DNA of 60,116 nucleotides from Streptococcus pseudopneumoniae (GTDB lineage Bacteria > Bacillota > Bacilli > Lactobacillales > Streptococcaceae): assembly GCF_001074565.1 (NCBI RefSeq), contig NZ_JUQX01000051.1, forward strand, positions 1 through 60,116, in the 5' to 3' direction. Shown piece after piece: positions 16,368-26,400 of the stretch (position 1 is its first letter; each line of letters begins with the position of its first letter). Under the pieces are notes generated by a model. That model worked only from the letters and a program-made list of their open reading frames with translations, ran no database searches and had not been told where the DNA came from. A program made the position numbers and the translations under genes.

Positions 16368-16427
16368 AAGTGTTTCCAACCAGATCTTAAGAAAGCTCGT
16401 AAAGCTAGCCAGTTCTCTAAACATTAA
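16368..16427 (+). repeat. Attachment-site scar 2: duplicated 3' end of rpsI
   Basis: The frame from 16374 reads CFQPDLKKARKASQFSKH and stops at 16425-16427, a slightly diverged S9 C-terminus (two substitutions relative to scar 1). It is preceded by the same AAGTGTTTCC. With scar 1 it bounds a cassette of about 5.5 kb holding only the three ABC-3C-like genes. Confidence 0.8.
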
Positions 16428-16452
16428 TTATCTGGGAGTTCTAATCTTTCCA

Positions 16453-16486
16453 GACATTCAAGAATATTTTCTTGGATGTCTTTTTT
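16453..16486 (+). terminator. Terminator after rpsI scar 2
   Basis: GACATTCAAGAA (16453-16464) pairs with TTCTTGGATGTC (16469-16480), followed by six T. It is stronger than the copy behind scar 1 and may be the original rpsI terminator, pushed here by the insertions. Confidence 0.8.
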
Positions 16487-16530
16487 GTTCAGAATAGATA
16501 AGTGGTGCTGTTTAAACTTGTTTTTCCCAG

Positions 16531-16605
16531 TAGACAATCGTCCACTTTTTTTATATAATAAAACTAAACCAAAATGGTTGAGTTTTGAAATGTAAGCTCA
16601 ACCAT
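16531..16605 (+). promoter_or_regulatory. Promoter and dyad operator of the SOS-type operon
   Basis: TAGACA (16531-16536) and TATAAT (16554-16559) are 17 bp apart. Just downstream is a perfect 9-bp dyad, ATGGTTGAG at 16574-16582 and CTCAACCAT at 16597-16605, with a 14-bp spacer. It lies around or just after the start of transcription, a good place for repression by the product of the first gene. Confidence 0.75.
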
Positions 16606-16663
16606 CGATGTGTCTTTCTAAGGGAGATAATGTCCATTAAAGCATCACACTAGGAGGTGAATC

Positions 16664-17350
16664 ATGTACCAACCAGAAAAACTCAAGGCTCGGAGAAAAG
16701 AGCTAAAACTGACACAAAAAGAAATTGCAGAGCAACTGGGGATTAGTTTTCAGGCGTACTCCGCTTGGGAACGTGGGGTTAAGGAACCATCTAAGGAGAA
16801 GGTTGCTCAGCTAGAGAAGATTCTAAAAGTCGCAAAAGGTTATTTCACTCAGATCGAGATTGTTCGTCTCTATAACAGCCTTTCCAAGCAAGGGAAGGAA
16901 AAGGTTGTTCTTTATGCTCGCAATTTGGCTCAAGAGGAACAAGCTCAGAAAGTGATGACCATGCCAGAGCGCCTCTACGAGTATCATGTCTATGAACGCA
17001 TGTCAGCAGGGATTGGGGCTTCGGTCTACGATGACCAGAATTTTGATACGGTTTACTTTAACGAGGAGTTGGCCCATGATTTTGCGTCCTGGGTGTCTGG
17101 GGACTCTATGGAACCTAAATATCAAAATGGTTCAGTGGCTCTGATTCGGGAAACAGGATTTGACTATGACGGGGCGGTTTATGCAGTGGTTTGCAACAAC
17201 CAGACCTATATCAAACGGGTTTATCGGGAGGAAGATGGCTTGCGTCTGGTCTCTATCAATCCTAAATACAAGGATATTTTCATCTCCTATGAGGAAGATC
17301 CTCGGATTGTAGGGATTATCGTTGGGAATTTTGTGCCAATGGAGGGCTAG
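16664..17350 (+). CDS. LexA/HdiR-like self-cleaving repressor
   Basis: A 228-residue regulator with an N-terminal XRE helix-turn-helix (about 5-60, LTQKEIAEQLGISFQAYSAW) and a C-terminal S24 peptidase domain. The active site is complete: serine S148 (SGDSMEP) and lysine K184 (TYIKRV). A115-G116 (SAGIGAS) is the likely self-cleavage bond. In lactococcal HdiR, DNA damage triggers cleavage and frees target genes. The first target here is presumably its own operon, which continues with a UmuC-like polymerase. AGGAGG lies before the start. Streptococci of this group lack a classic LexA regulon, so this is a local SOS-like switch. Confidence 0.88.
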   Translation: MYQPEKLKARRKELKLTQKEIAEQLGISFQAYSAWERGVKEPSKEKVAQLEKILKVAKGYFTQIEIVRLYNSLSKQGKEKVVLYARNLAQEEQAQKVMTMPERLYEYHVYERMSAGIGASVYDDQNFDTVYFNEELAHDFASWVSGDSMEPKYQNGSVALIRETGFDYDGAVYAVVCNNQTYIKRVYREEDGLRLVSINPKYKDIFISYEEDPRIVGIIVGNFVPMEG

Positions 17351-17353
17351 CCT

Positions 17354-18769
17354 ATGGGCTACTTTGATTATTCCAGAGAGCCCAAAAGTGACATTGCCTT
17401 TGTTGATATGAAATCTTTTTATGCTAGTGTCGAGTGTGTGAAAAGGGGCTTACATCCACTGAAGACCTCGCTTTGTGTCATGAGTCGCGCGGATAATTCA
17501 ACTGGTCTTATCCTAGCCTCCTCTCCCATGTTTAAGAGGATTTTTGGCAAGTCAAATGTTGGCCGGGCCTATGATCTGCCCTTTGATATCAAAACGCGCA
17601 AATTTTCCTATTACAATGCTCGAAAGCAAGGCTTGCCAACTGACTCAGACTATGTTCGCTACATCGAAGATTGGGCTCAAGTGACTTTGATTGTACCACC
17701 TAGGATGGATGAATACATAGCAGTCAATATGGAAATCCAGCGAATCTTTCAAAACTATGGTAGTCCAGAGGATATTTATCCTTACTCTATCGATGAGGGC
17801 TTTATTGACCTGACTAGTTCGCTCAACTATTTCATACCAGACAAGCATCTCTCTCGCAAAGACAAGCTGGATATGCTTTCTGCTCGTATTCAGAGGGATA
17901 TTTGGAGGCAGACAGGGATCTACTCTACAGTGGGCATGTCCAATGCCAATCCCTTACTGGCCAAGTTGGCTCTGGATAATGAGGCCAAGCACACCCCGAC
18001 CATGAGGGCTAACTGGTCTTACCAAGACGTGGAAGAGAAGGTTTGGGCCATTCCCAAGATGACGGACTTTTGGGGGATTGGCAGGCGGATGGAGAAACGC
18101 TTGCATGCTCTGGGGATTTTTTCTATCAAGGAATTGGCAACCAGCAATCCAGATCAGCTAAAGAAAGCTCTCGGTCAGGCTGGCCTGCGTTTGTGGTTTC
18201 ATGCTAACGGGATTGATGAGAGTAATGTTCATAAGCCCTATAAAGCCAAGTCCCAAGGCTTGGGAAATTCTCAAATCTTGCCGAGAGACTACGTGAAGTT
18301 ACGGGATATTGAAATTATTCTCCGAGAAATGGCAGAGCAGGTGGCTATTAGACTGAGAAGGGCGGGCAAGAAAACAACCCTTGTCTCTATCTATGTCGGT
18401 TTCTCTAAACAGGAGGTTAGACCATCTATTCACACACAAATGAAGGTCGAACCGACCAATAATACAGCGATCTTAACGGATTATGTTTTGAACTTATTTC
18501 ATAACAAATACACTTCTGGGGCGGTCAGAAGTGTCGGAGTCAACTATTCAGGATTTGTAGACGAGTCCTTTGGTTTGATCTCCCTCTTTGATGATGTTGA
18601 CAAGTTAGAAAAAGAAGAAAGGCTCCAGACAGCTATTGACTCCATTCGGCAACAATTTGGTTTCACTTCTCTCTTAAAGGCCAATGCACTGGAAGAAGCC
18701 TCTAGGAGTCTTGCTAGAAGCAAGCTGATTGGTGGGCATTCTGCTGGAGGATTAGACGGATTACAATGA
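17354..18769 (+). CDS. UmuC-like Y-family DNA polymerase
   Basis: A 471-residue translesion polymerase. The catalytic palm residues are visible: D18 (AFVDMKSFYASVE) and D147-E148 (SIDEGFIDL). A helix-hairpin-helix segment (FWGIGRRMEKRLHALGI, about 235-255) and a little-finger domain follow. It copies past damaged template at the cost of mutation. It sits three bases after the self-cleaving repressor gene and overlaps the next gene by ATGA, so damage should induce the whole set. UmuC homologues also ride on streptococcal ICEs such as Tn5252, but this one lies outside the rpsI scars and matches its neighbours in base use. Confidence 0.92.
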   Translation: MGYFDYSREPKSDIAFVDMKSFYASVECVKRGLHPLKTSLCVMSRADNSTGLILASSPMFKRIFGKSNVGRAYDLPFDIKTRKFSYYNARKQGLPTDSDYVRYIEDWAQVTLIVPPRMDEYIAVNMEIQRIFQNYGSPEDIYPYSIDEGFIDLTSSLNYFIPDKHLSRKDKLDMLSARIQRDIWRQTGIYSTVGMSNANPLLAKLALDNEAKHTPTMRANWSYQDVEEKVWAIPKMTDFWGIGRRMEKRLHALGIFSIKELATSNPDQLKKALGQAGLRLWFHANGIDESNVHKPYKAKSQGLGNSQILPRDYVKLRDIEIILREMAEQVAIRLRRAGKKTTLVSIYVGFSKQEVRPSIHTQMKVEPTNNTAILTDYVLNLFHNKYTSGAVRSVGVNYSGFVDESFGLISLFDDVDKLEKEERLQTAIDSIRQQFGFTSLLKANALEEASRSLARSKLIGGHSAGGLDGLQ

Positions 18770-19128
18770 TTGATCGTTCTTATTTACCTTTTCAATCTGC
18801 GCGAGACTATCAAGATCCAGGCATGCAGAAGTGGATGGGCTTTTTCCTCTCAGAGCATACCAGCTCGCTTGGTGAAGAAAAAAATCGTGTTGATTTTTCG
18901 ACGAATTTGAATTTAGTTGAGAAGCTACTCTTGCTTTCTCAGCTTTATGCTGGTCAATTGAAGGGATGTTTTGTTGTCAAGGAAAGAAAGCAAAAAATGA
19001 CGATCATCGGTGAGGTGAGCGAATTATCACCTCAAACTCTATCTATTAGGACAAATGAGGGATATAGGCTGGTAGAGATTGTAGATATCCTCGAAATTCG
19101 ACTGTGGGAGGAGGAAGTTTATGACTAG
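18766..19128 (+). CDS. Small UmuC-operon protein, possibly YolD-like
   Basis: A 120-residue protein opening MIDRSYLPFQSARDYQDPGM, with a beta-rich C-terminal half (MTIIGEVSELSPQTLSI) and no membrane segment. Its position after a Y-family polymerase and the small beta-barrel-like second half recall YolD proteins, which accompany UvrX in bacilli. The match is by pattern only. It overlaps umuC by four bases and the next gene by eight, so it belongs to the same damage-inducible unit. Confidence 0.6.
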   Translation: MIDRSYLPFQSARDYQDPGMQKWMGFFLSEHTSSLGEEKNRVDFSTNLNLVEKLLLLSQLYAGQLKGCFVVKERKQKMTIIGEVSELSPQTLSIRTNEGYRLVEIVDILEIRLWEEEVYD

Positions 19129-19405
19129 AAAAGAGCTGTATGAAAACAAACTACAGATGGATTATTTTTCAGATAGTTATATCCGCTTTGAAGAGGATTT
19201 CCAAAAATATTCTGCCATGAATGTTCCCTTGACTTTTTTGATCGATGATATCCTACGAACCATGGCCATCAATCAGAAGAACTACTTCGTCTTAAACAAG
19301 GAAAATGCCAAGGATGGGCGGGAGCATCGCTTTTATTTTAGGGTGGTGACGGAAAAAGGGTCTCCTAGAAATCGAACCTATGCCTATATGGGACTACAAG
19401 CATAG
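19121..19405 (+). CDS. Small conserved protein, DUF5960-like
   Basis: A 94-residue soluble protein with a helical N-terminal half and a strand-rich end (EHRFYFRVVTEKG). It is the last gene of the repressor-umuC operon, overlapping the previous frame by eight bases. I recognise it only as a streptococcal protein of unknown function that travels with this operon. A role in polymerase control is possible from context alone. Confidence 0.6.
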   Translation: MTRKELYENKLQMDYFSDSYIRFEEDFQKYSAMNVPLTFLIDDILRTMAINQKNYFVLNKENAKDGREHRFYFRVVTEKGSPRNRTYAYMGLQA

Positions 19406-19517
19406 AGCCTGTCCAAGTCCCTGAAAAATGTCTAAGTATGCTATAATAAAGTAAATTTCAAAAGGATTTAATGGGCTCTATTTTCATAAGAGTAGAGAAT
19501 GTTGCAGGAGGTAAATC

Positions 19518-20306
19518 ATGCTAGGAGCGGTTATTGGAGATATTGTTGGTTCTCGATTCGAGTGGAACAATCATAAAAGTAAAAATTTTGACTTGTTTAC
19601 CTCGGATTGTTCACCGACTGACGATAGTGTAATGAGTTTAGCAGTTGCTAAGGCACTGTTGGCTAGTCAGGAAGACTGGAGCCAATTGTCAAAAAATGCT
19701 GTCCAGTACATGCAGGAAGTCGGCCGTCATTATCCCGATTGTGGATATGGAGGTCACTTTTTCTATTGGATTTTTTCTGATGATCCTCAATCCTATGGTA
19801 GTTATGGTAATGGCGCCGCTATGCGCATTAGTGCTGTCGGTTTTGCGGCAGAAAGTATAGAGCAAGCCAAGTCTTTGTCACAAGCGGTTACAGCAGTGAC
19901 TCATAATCATCCTGAGGGTATAAAGGGAGCTGAAGCGACGGCTGTAGCAATTTTCTTGGCACGAAATGGTGCTAGTATGGATGAAATCAGGGACCATATT
20001 GATAAGAATTACTATCCTATGGACTTTACTCTGAACGACATCAGAGAGGATTACACTTTTGATGTGACTTGTCAGGGCTCTGTTCCCCAGGCCTTAGAGG
20101 CCTTCTTTGAGTCTGAAAATTTCGAGGATGCTATCCGAAATGCGATTTCCATCGGAGGAGATAGCGATACTATCGCTGCTATCTGTGGAGGGATCGCTGA
20201 AGCTTACTATGGCATTCCTGAAGACATTAGACAAGAAGCTTTGACTTTTTTAGATGACCGTTTGCTTGAAATCGTAGTTGACTTTGAAAATACCTATCCT
20301 CAATGA
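19518..20306 (+). CDS. ADP-ribosylglycohydrolase (DraG/ARH family)
   Basis: A 262-residue enzyme that removes ADP-ribose from proteins or small molecules. The binuclear metal site is visible: T34-D35-D36 near the N-terminus (SPTDDSVMSLA) and D215-S216-D217 near the C-terminus (GGDSDTIAAICGG). The start follows AGGAGG. An extended -10 (TGCTATAAT, about 19438-19446) lies in the gap after the umuC operon, so it probably has its own promoter. No ADP-ribosyltransferase gene is seen in the window, so the substrate is open. Confidence 0.88.
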   Translation: MLGAVIGDIVGSRFEWNNHKSKNFDLFTSDCSPTDDSVMSLAVAKALLASQEDWSQLSKNAVQYMQEVGRHYPDCGYGGHFFYWIFSDDPQSYGSYGNGAAMRISAVGFAAESIEQAKSLSQAVTAVTHNHPEGIKGAEATAVAIFLARNGASMDEIRDHIDKNYYPMDFTLNDIREDYTFDVTCQGSVPQALEAFFESENFEDAIRNAISIGGDSDTIAAICGGIAEAYYGIPEDIRQEALTFLDDRLLEIVVDFENTYPQ

Positions 20307-20334
20307 TAACCTTATTTTAGAATTTTATACTAAA

Positions 20335-20364
20335 ACATCCATATAAATTTATGGATGTTTTTTT
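20335..20364 (+). terminator. Terminator of the ADP-ribosylglycohydrolase gene
   Basis: ACATCCATA (20335-20343) pairs with TATGGATGT (20350-20358), followed by a T run. Confidence 0.88.
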
Positions 20365-20375
20365 ATTTTATAGAT

Positions 20376-20404
20376 AGAAAAAGAGAAGACCATTTGGTCT
20401 TCTC
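20376..20404 (-). terminator. Terminator of the protease-fucosidase gene
   Basis: GAGAAGACC (20383-20391) and GGTCTTCTC (20396-20404) form a perfect stem. On the minus strand it is followed by TTTTTC, serving the leftward gene that ends at 20451. Confidence 0.85.
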
Positions 20405-20450
20405 AACGGGGGAACTGAAATAATGGAAAAGAATCAATCAAAGATTTTTA

Positions 20451-23400
20451 TTAGTCTTTGAAATTCTTTTGGAAGATAAGGAGAGACAAGATAGAAGTAA
20501 TAGCTGCCAAGAATAGGAAGGCAGTTGCTTCTTGTTCCCCAGTTGCTGGGAGTTGTTTTTCCTTGTCTTCTTTGACTGTAGTTGCAACAGGAGCTTTTTC
20601 ATCTTTTGCTGGTGAATTGTCTGTTACGACTGGAGCAGGTTTTTCAGTCTCTCTTGGGACAACATACTCAGGAAGAGTCACAACTGGTGGCGCCTCTGTT
20701 CCAACTGAGCTTTGTTTGCTACCCACCTCAATCACTCGATCTTGAGCTGGAGTTGTTTCCGTTTGGAGAACCTTGCGATTGTCACCGTCTACTTCAACAT
20801 ACTCGACTAGGAGACCGTCCTTACCTTCTGATAGAACTTGCTCTTTTCCTTTGTCTAATTGGGCATTTTCGCGACGGATAGTCTTGAATGGTACGACCTT
20901 ATTGACGATTTCCAAGCTTGGAAGTGTAAAGACAAGATCCTTGACTCCTTCCTCAGGACTTGAAGAAGTAATTGGTTTTTCTGGTTGAGCTGGCGTTTCC
21001 GGTTGAACTGGATTTTCAGGCTGAGCAGGTTTTTCAGGCTGAGCAGGTTTTTCGGGCTCAGCAGGTTTTTCCGGTTGAGTTGGATTTTCAGGCTGAGCAG
21101 GTTTTTCAGGCTGAGCAGGTTTCTCAGGTTGCGCTGGTTTTTCCGGTTGAGTCGGAGTTTCCGGTTGCGCTGGAGTTTCCGGTTGAGTCGGAGTTTCCGG
21201 TTGAGCTGGTTGTTCAGGCTGAGCTGGTTTTTCCGGTTGAGCTGGTTGTTCAGGCTGAGCTGGAGTTTCCGGTTGAGCTGGTTGTTCAGGCTGAGCTGGA
21301 GTTTCCGGTTGCGCTGGAGTTTCTGGTTGAGCAGGTTTCTCAGGCTGAACTGGTTTCTCAGGCTGAGCAGGTTTTTCCGGTTGAGCAGGTTTTTCCGGTT
21401 GAACAGGAGTTTCTGGTTGCGCCGGTTTTTCCGGTTGCGCTGGTTTTTCAGGTTCGGTTGCTTCGAGCTTGCTGATTTGTTCGAGAGCAGTTTCCAGTGC
21501 TTTGTTGACTGCTTCCTGAGTCTTAGCTTCTTGGATCGCAGCAATGGCTTGATCTGCAATTTCAACTAATTTCTTCTTGGCTTCATTGTTAGAACCAAGC
21601 TCAGCGACTTTTTTCTCGATAGCTTTCGTCAAGCTGTCCATAGCCTTATCGTACTCAATTTCCGGTTGTTTTGGTTCAGCAGGTTGCTCAGGCTGGTCAG
21701 GTTTCTCAGGTTCTTCAGGCTGTTCAGGTTGATCTGGACTAGGTTCCTCTTGCCCTCTTTGATAGTTCTCGTCCTTGGACAGGATATCTTGTAAGGCGCT
21801 GACAGTCAACATGACTTCTTGAACATCCACAGCTTCGGTACTGAGTTGGTTTCTCAATTTTTCTAGATTTGCTTGGAAAGCTTGACGTGCAGTAGCCGTA
21901 TTTTTCAAACCTGCTGGATCAAAGTTTGACAGATCATCTTTCCATTTAGAGATAGACTGGATGATATCTGCCTTGCTGTAGAGTTCACTACCTTCGCCAC
22001 GAGTGATGAATTGGTCTACCTGGATACCGATATTTCGAGACAAATCGTTTCGATCAGGATCGAGTTGAAGGGTGACTGCGTGCAAGTTTTCGTCCAGACC
22101 TTTTAGGCTAACCAGAGTTTGATTGCCTTGGCGTTGGGCAGCGTGACCGCTAAAGTATTTCTTACCATCAATAGTCGAAGCATTTCCCATCCCCTCTTGG
22201 TAAGGAACTTCTTTGCCATCTAGAAAGACTTTGTAGATACCATGATTTGGATCGACATAGCCCTTGATATCAAGACCAGTACCGTAGAAGTAAGCTGTTA
22301 CAGTTGTCTTTTTCTTTTGTTCATCAGTTAAGCGACCAAAGGAAGCCCAAGACTCCGTCTTTTGGTATTTGTCTGCCGAATTGGTTTCATGGTGCCAGCC
22401 AGGACTGTAATCCAACTGACTAGCTTGGTCATCATAGCTTGTTTGATCCTTGATCAGCAATTCGGCTTTCATCACTTGGATGGTTGCATCGGTAGCAAAA
22501 CCGAGCAAGGCACCATCAGAAACAGAAGTGAGCTTGGCTTTAAAGTCAAAGATAGAGTCGGCTTGTTCTGTAAAGTCAATCGTTGGGATGGTCACAGTCT
22601 TTTCTGTTTCTCCATCTTCAAAAGTCACATCTTGAGTTGTATCTTGGTAAACTTTACCGTGAACCCCAGTTCCAGGTTCTGTGATAAAGCGAACAGTAGC
22701 AGCCCCCTTGCTTCCACCAACACGTTTAATCTTAACAGTGACTGGTTTTCCTTTTTCGACTTCGTAGTTGGTAGATTCGAGTTCAAACATTCCCTTGCTA
22801 TCATTGTTTAGGGTGTAGATCCCTTCTGTAGCAATTGGTTCGCCTGTTTTATTAACAAGGGTAATAGTGTGTTGGCCTGGTGCTAAATCACCTGTCTCAA
22901 AGACTTTTTGGCTGCGTTTACGGCTAGTGTTCTTAGTTTGCACATCCGCAACTTTTTGGCCATCAACGTAGACGGACATTTCTCCATGACCTGGGTCGAC
23001 TGTAGAGACGACATAGGCCTTGGTTCCTGTGAAGGTATAGCTGACTTTGGCATCTTTTTGATTGGTCCACATAGAAGTGCCACGCACACCTTCAGATTCA
23101 TTGTACCAAGTTGTTCCGGCTGTATCCGCTGTTGTATTTGAGTGGTATTCAAGTCCAAGAGGGTAGCCATCTGTCTTTTCAATGCTGCTTGGTGTCTTGT
23201 AAACTGAGAAGTTGGTCAAGATTGGGGTTGCTTGAGCACCAGTGATGGTCACACGGATTTTTTGTGCTTCTACAGGCTTGCCTTGAACCAAGCGACGGTA
23301 ACCAACAGTTGAACCTTCACCGTAAGTCACCCAACGTCCGTTGATTTCGACTTCAATTTTGAAACCAGAGATACGTTGACCTTTAGCAATGTCTTCTTTG

Positions 23401-26400
23401 AGTTCGACAACGTCAAAGCGTCTCTTTTGTCCTAAATCGACTGTAAAGCTACCGGTTGTGGCATCATTTGAGAGCGCCCAACTAGTATCATCTTTACCGT
23501 CAGTCAGGTGACTTTCTTTGTAGAGGTGGTTCTGACGAGTAGAACTTGCTGTTACAGTAGCACCTTTGGCAAAGTCAGTCGCATACATTTGGTCTAGGGT
23601 TGCTTTGAACTCCTTCAGGCGAGCCACATCCGCATCGGCGAATTTTCCTTCTTTATTTGGTGGAATGTTGAGAAGGAGTGGGGTTCCACGACCAACAGAT
23701 TTGAAGTAGATATCCATCAACTCTTTGAGTGATTTCGGCTGTTGATTGTCATGGTAGAACCAACCAGAACGGATCGAAACGTCGGCTTCCCCTACAGAAT
23801 ACATATCACCGTCAGGGTCGCCGTGGTTGAGGTATTCATTTTTTACATCATCTGTGATGTTGGCTCTCTTGACTTTATGCCAGACAGGGTCACCTGCGAT
23901 ACCACGTTCATTTCCGATCCAGCGAACGCTTGTCGGTTGAGCAGAGAAGATGGCGATATCTCCTTCAGCTTCTTTGATGTATTTGAACCATTCATCAAAG
24001 GTATAGGTCACTTTTTGGGCACCGCTACCACGCGCACCGTCCATCCAAACCTCGATAAATTTCCCTTTATTTCCGTATTTTGGATTTCCAAGGATTTCTT
24101 TCAGTTGGTTGAGATAGTATTGGTTGTATTCCTTTTCGGTTGCGACATGGTATTTTGGATGATTGGCATCCCATGGTGACAAGTAAACACCCATGTTCAT
24201 GTCATACTTGCTAGCAGACTTGGAAACTTCTTCGAGAAGGTCACCCTTTCCATCTTTCCATGGACTAGCAGCTACGGTATGGTTGGTGTACTTAGATGGG
24301 TAAGCAACGAATCCGTCGTGGTGTTTAACAACCATAATGGTTCGTTTGAAGCCCGTTTCCTTCAGAGTGCGAATCCACTGGTCAGTATCCAAGTTGGTTG
24401 GATTGAAGTATCGAGGGTCTTCTTTCCCATTTCCCCATTCAGAATTGGTATAAGTGTTCATTCCGTAGTGGATGAAGGCTGCCAATTCCTCCTTGTGGTA
24501 ATCGAGTTGGGCCTTGCTTGGAAGAGGTCCATGGTTGCCAATCTCAGTTTCCTTATCTTCTGGATGAGCTACTGGTGGTGTAGGAGTCATTGGATTAGCT
24601 GTATCAGCGACTGGCTCGTATTCAAAGACGACCTCATTCACCCCTTTTTGCTGGATCCTTGCTTCCAAGCTAGCTTTTACTGGACGGTAGCCAGCAATGT
24701 CTTTTGCATGGAAGGTGTTGACAAAGGAAACGTCGTACTCTTGCCCTTCATTGTTATCAACTGTCGCCTCAGCTAGTTCAGTAGTGGTTCCTTTTTGGCG
24801 GTAGTAAACTTTGAAAGAGCCTTTGTTGACTTTATAGACCACTTTGATGACACGTGTACCGGCAGGCGCTTTGCTGACAACATTGTGATCTTCATCCCAA
24901 GTATCTTTTAGTTGTTTATTGACCGCTACACCATCAATGGATACAATTTCGTATTTATCTTTATTTTTCTGATAGAAGTCCGTTTTCTCGATTTCTTTTT
25001 TGAAATTATAGTCAAATGGCGAATCAACAGCTGTCTGTTCGATGAAGGTATCATTATCTTTGACAGGATTTCCTTCTTCGTCTTCGTGTTGGATAACAAC
25101 ACGACCGTATTCAACTCCCTTGATCAAGCTAGCAATCCCATCTTGGTTGAAGGAATATTCGTTGCTTCCAATAACAGTTGTTTCGTTCCGAAGCATACGC
25201 CCCTCATCAGTAAAATAGTAACGATTTCCGTTATCTCCTTGGTACCAGCCTTTCACACCATATTTGGCAATCATGTCCTTAACCCATTTCAGTTGTTCAG
25301 GTGAAAGGACGAGTCCGCCACCAAAGCGATCCTTTTCGGGAACACCATTGTCAACGGTTCCGTGTTGGTGAACACCGAGAACTTTTCCTTGGCTATCTAC
25401 AATCCCACCACCAGACAAACCAGATACAGAAGTGGTTTGGTAGGTGATACCGGTCGTTCCCTTATCATCATAGGACTCAACAGATCGGATAGTCCCGTCA
25501 GCCTTGTAAAGTTGGCCAGCTAGGATAGGCTGTTTCAGCTCTTTTGAGCTCGAGTCTGTTGGGTAGCCAATCGTACTGATGGCTTCTCCTGGCTGATGCG
25601 TCTTGTGATCCGCTAAAGGCGCAAAGGTTGCTGCTTTGTTTGGACTAGCAATTGGAAGAGGAATAGGAGCTTCTACAAGAGCAAGATCGTTTTTATAGCC
25701 TTTTCCAAACTCCTTCTTGTTCCAGAAATGGATGTCCTTTTCTCTAAATAAAACCGTAGTTCCAGAAGATGGAAGTGAGTTTTTCTTTTCGCTGTTTGAA
25801 CCAACGTTATAGTAAAATTGGGCAGATTTTCCACCACGAATGTGACCTTCGCCAGTTTCTTTATTGGCTTCTAGGAAGTTATGTGCAACGGTAAGAATCA
25901 AATTAGGTGCAACAAAGATACCAGATCCTGAAACGAGGTAGCGTTGCTCTCCTGCATTGTAGGTGCTGTAAACCATAGTGGCAGCAGTAGCAGGTTGCCC
26001 CTCGTAGTTGATATGTTTGAGGTCTTCTCCACCTTTTATAATAGCACGGTTTCCGTTCTCAGTTTCTTTTGGAGCTTCTTCCTTATCCTTTAGAATGCTC
26101 TTAGTTTCTACTTTTGGACTAGCTTTCTTGTCAACGATAGTTGTCGTGTCGAGTTCTTTGACAGGTGTGTCTGGATAGGCACGGTCCTGAATTTCTTCAG
26201 GGAGCAAATCAGCACTGTTAGTATCTGCAACAGGTGTTTCTTGTTTTTCAGTCTCTACTCGGCCTTCTTCTTTGACTGGTTCAGTCTTAGCTTCTTCTAT
26301 ATCTGCGACTTGTTCAATTTGCTGATCTAAATTGGATGTTGCGGTAGGAGACGTTTCGTCTGCACGTACGGTTCCAGAAGCAAAAAACGCCAGTCCGACG

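Noticed and set aside
1..16430. The accessory island as a prophage.
   Set aside because: No capsid, tail, terminase, holin or lysin genes are seen.
20855..21569. Several long frames opposite the Pro-rich repeat (for example 20972-21475 and 20985-21569 on the plus strand).
   Set aside because: They are low-complexity readings of an 18-bp coding repeat in other frames, with no ribosome binding site.
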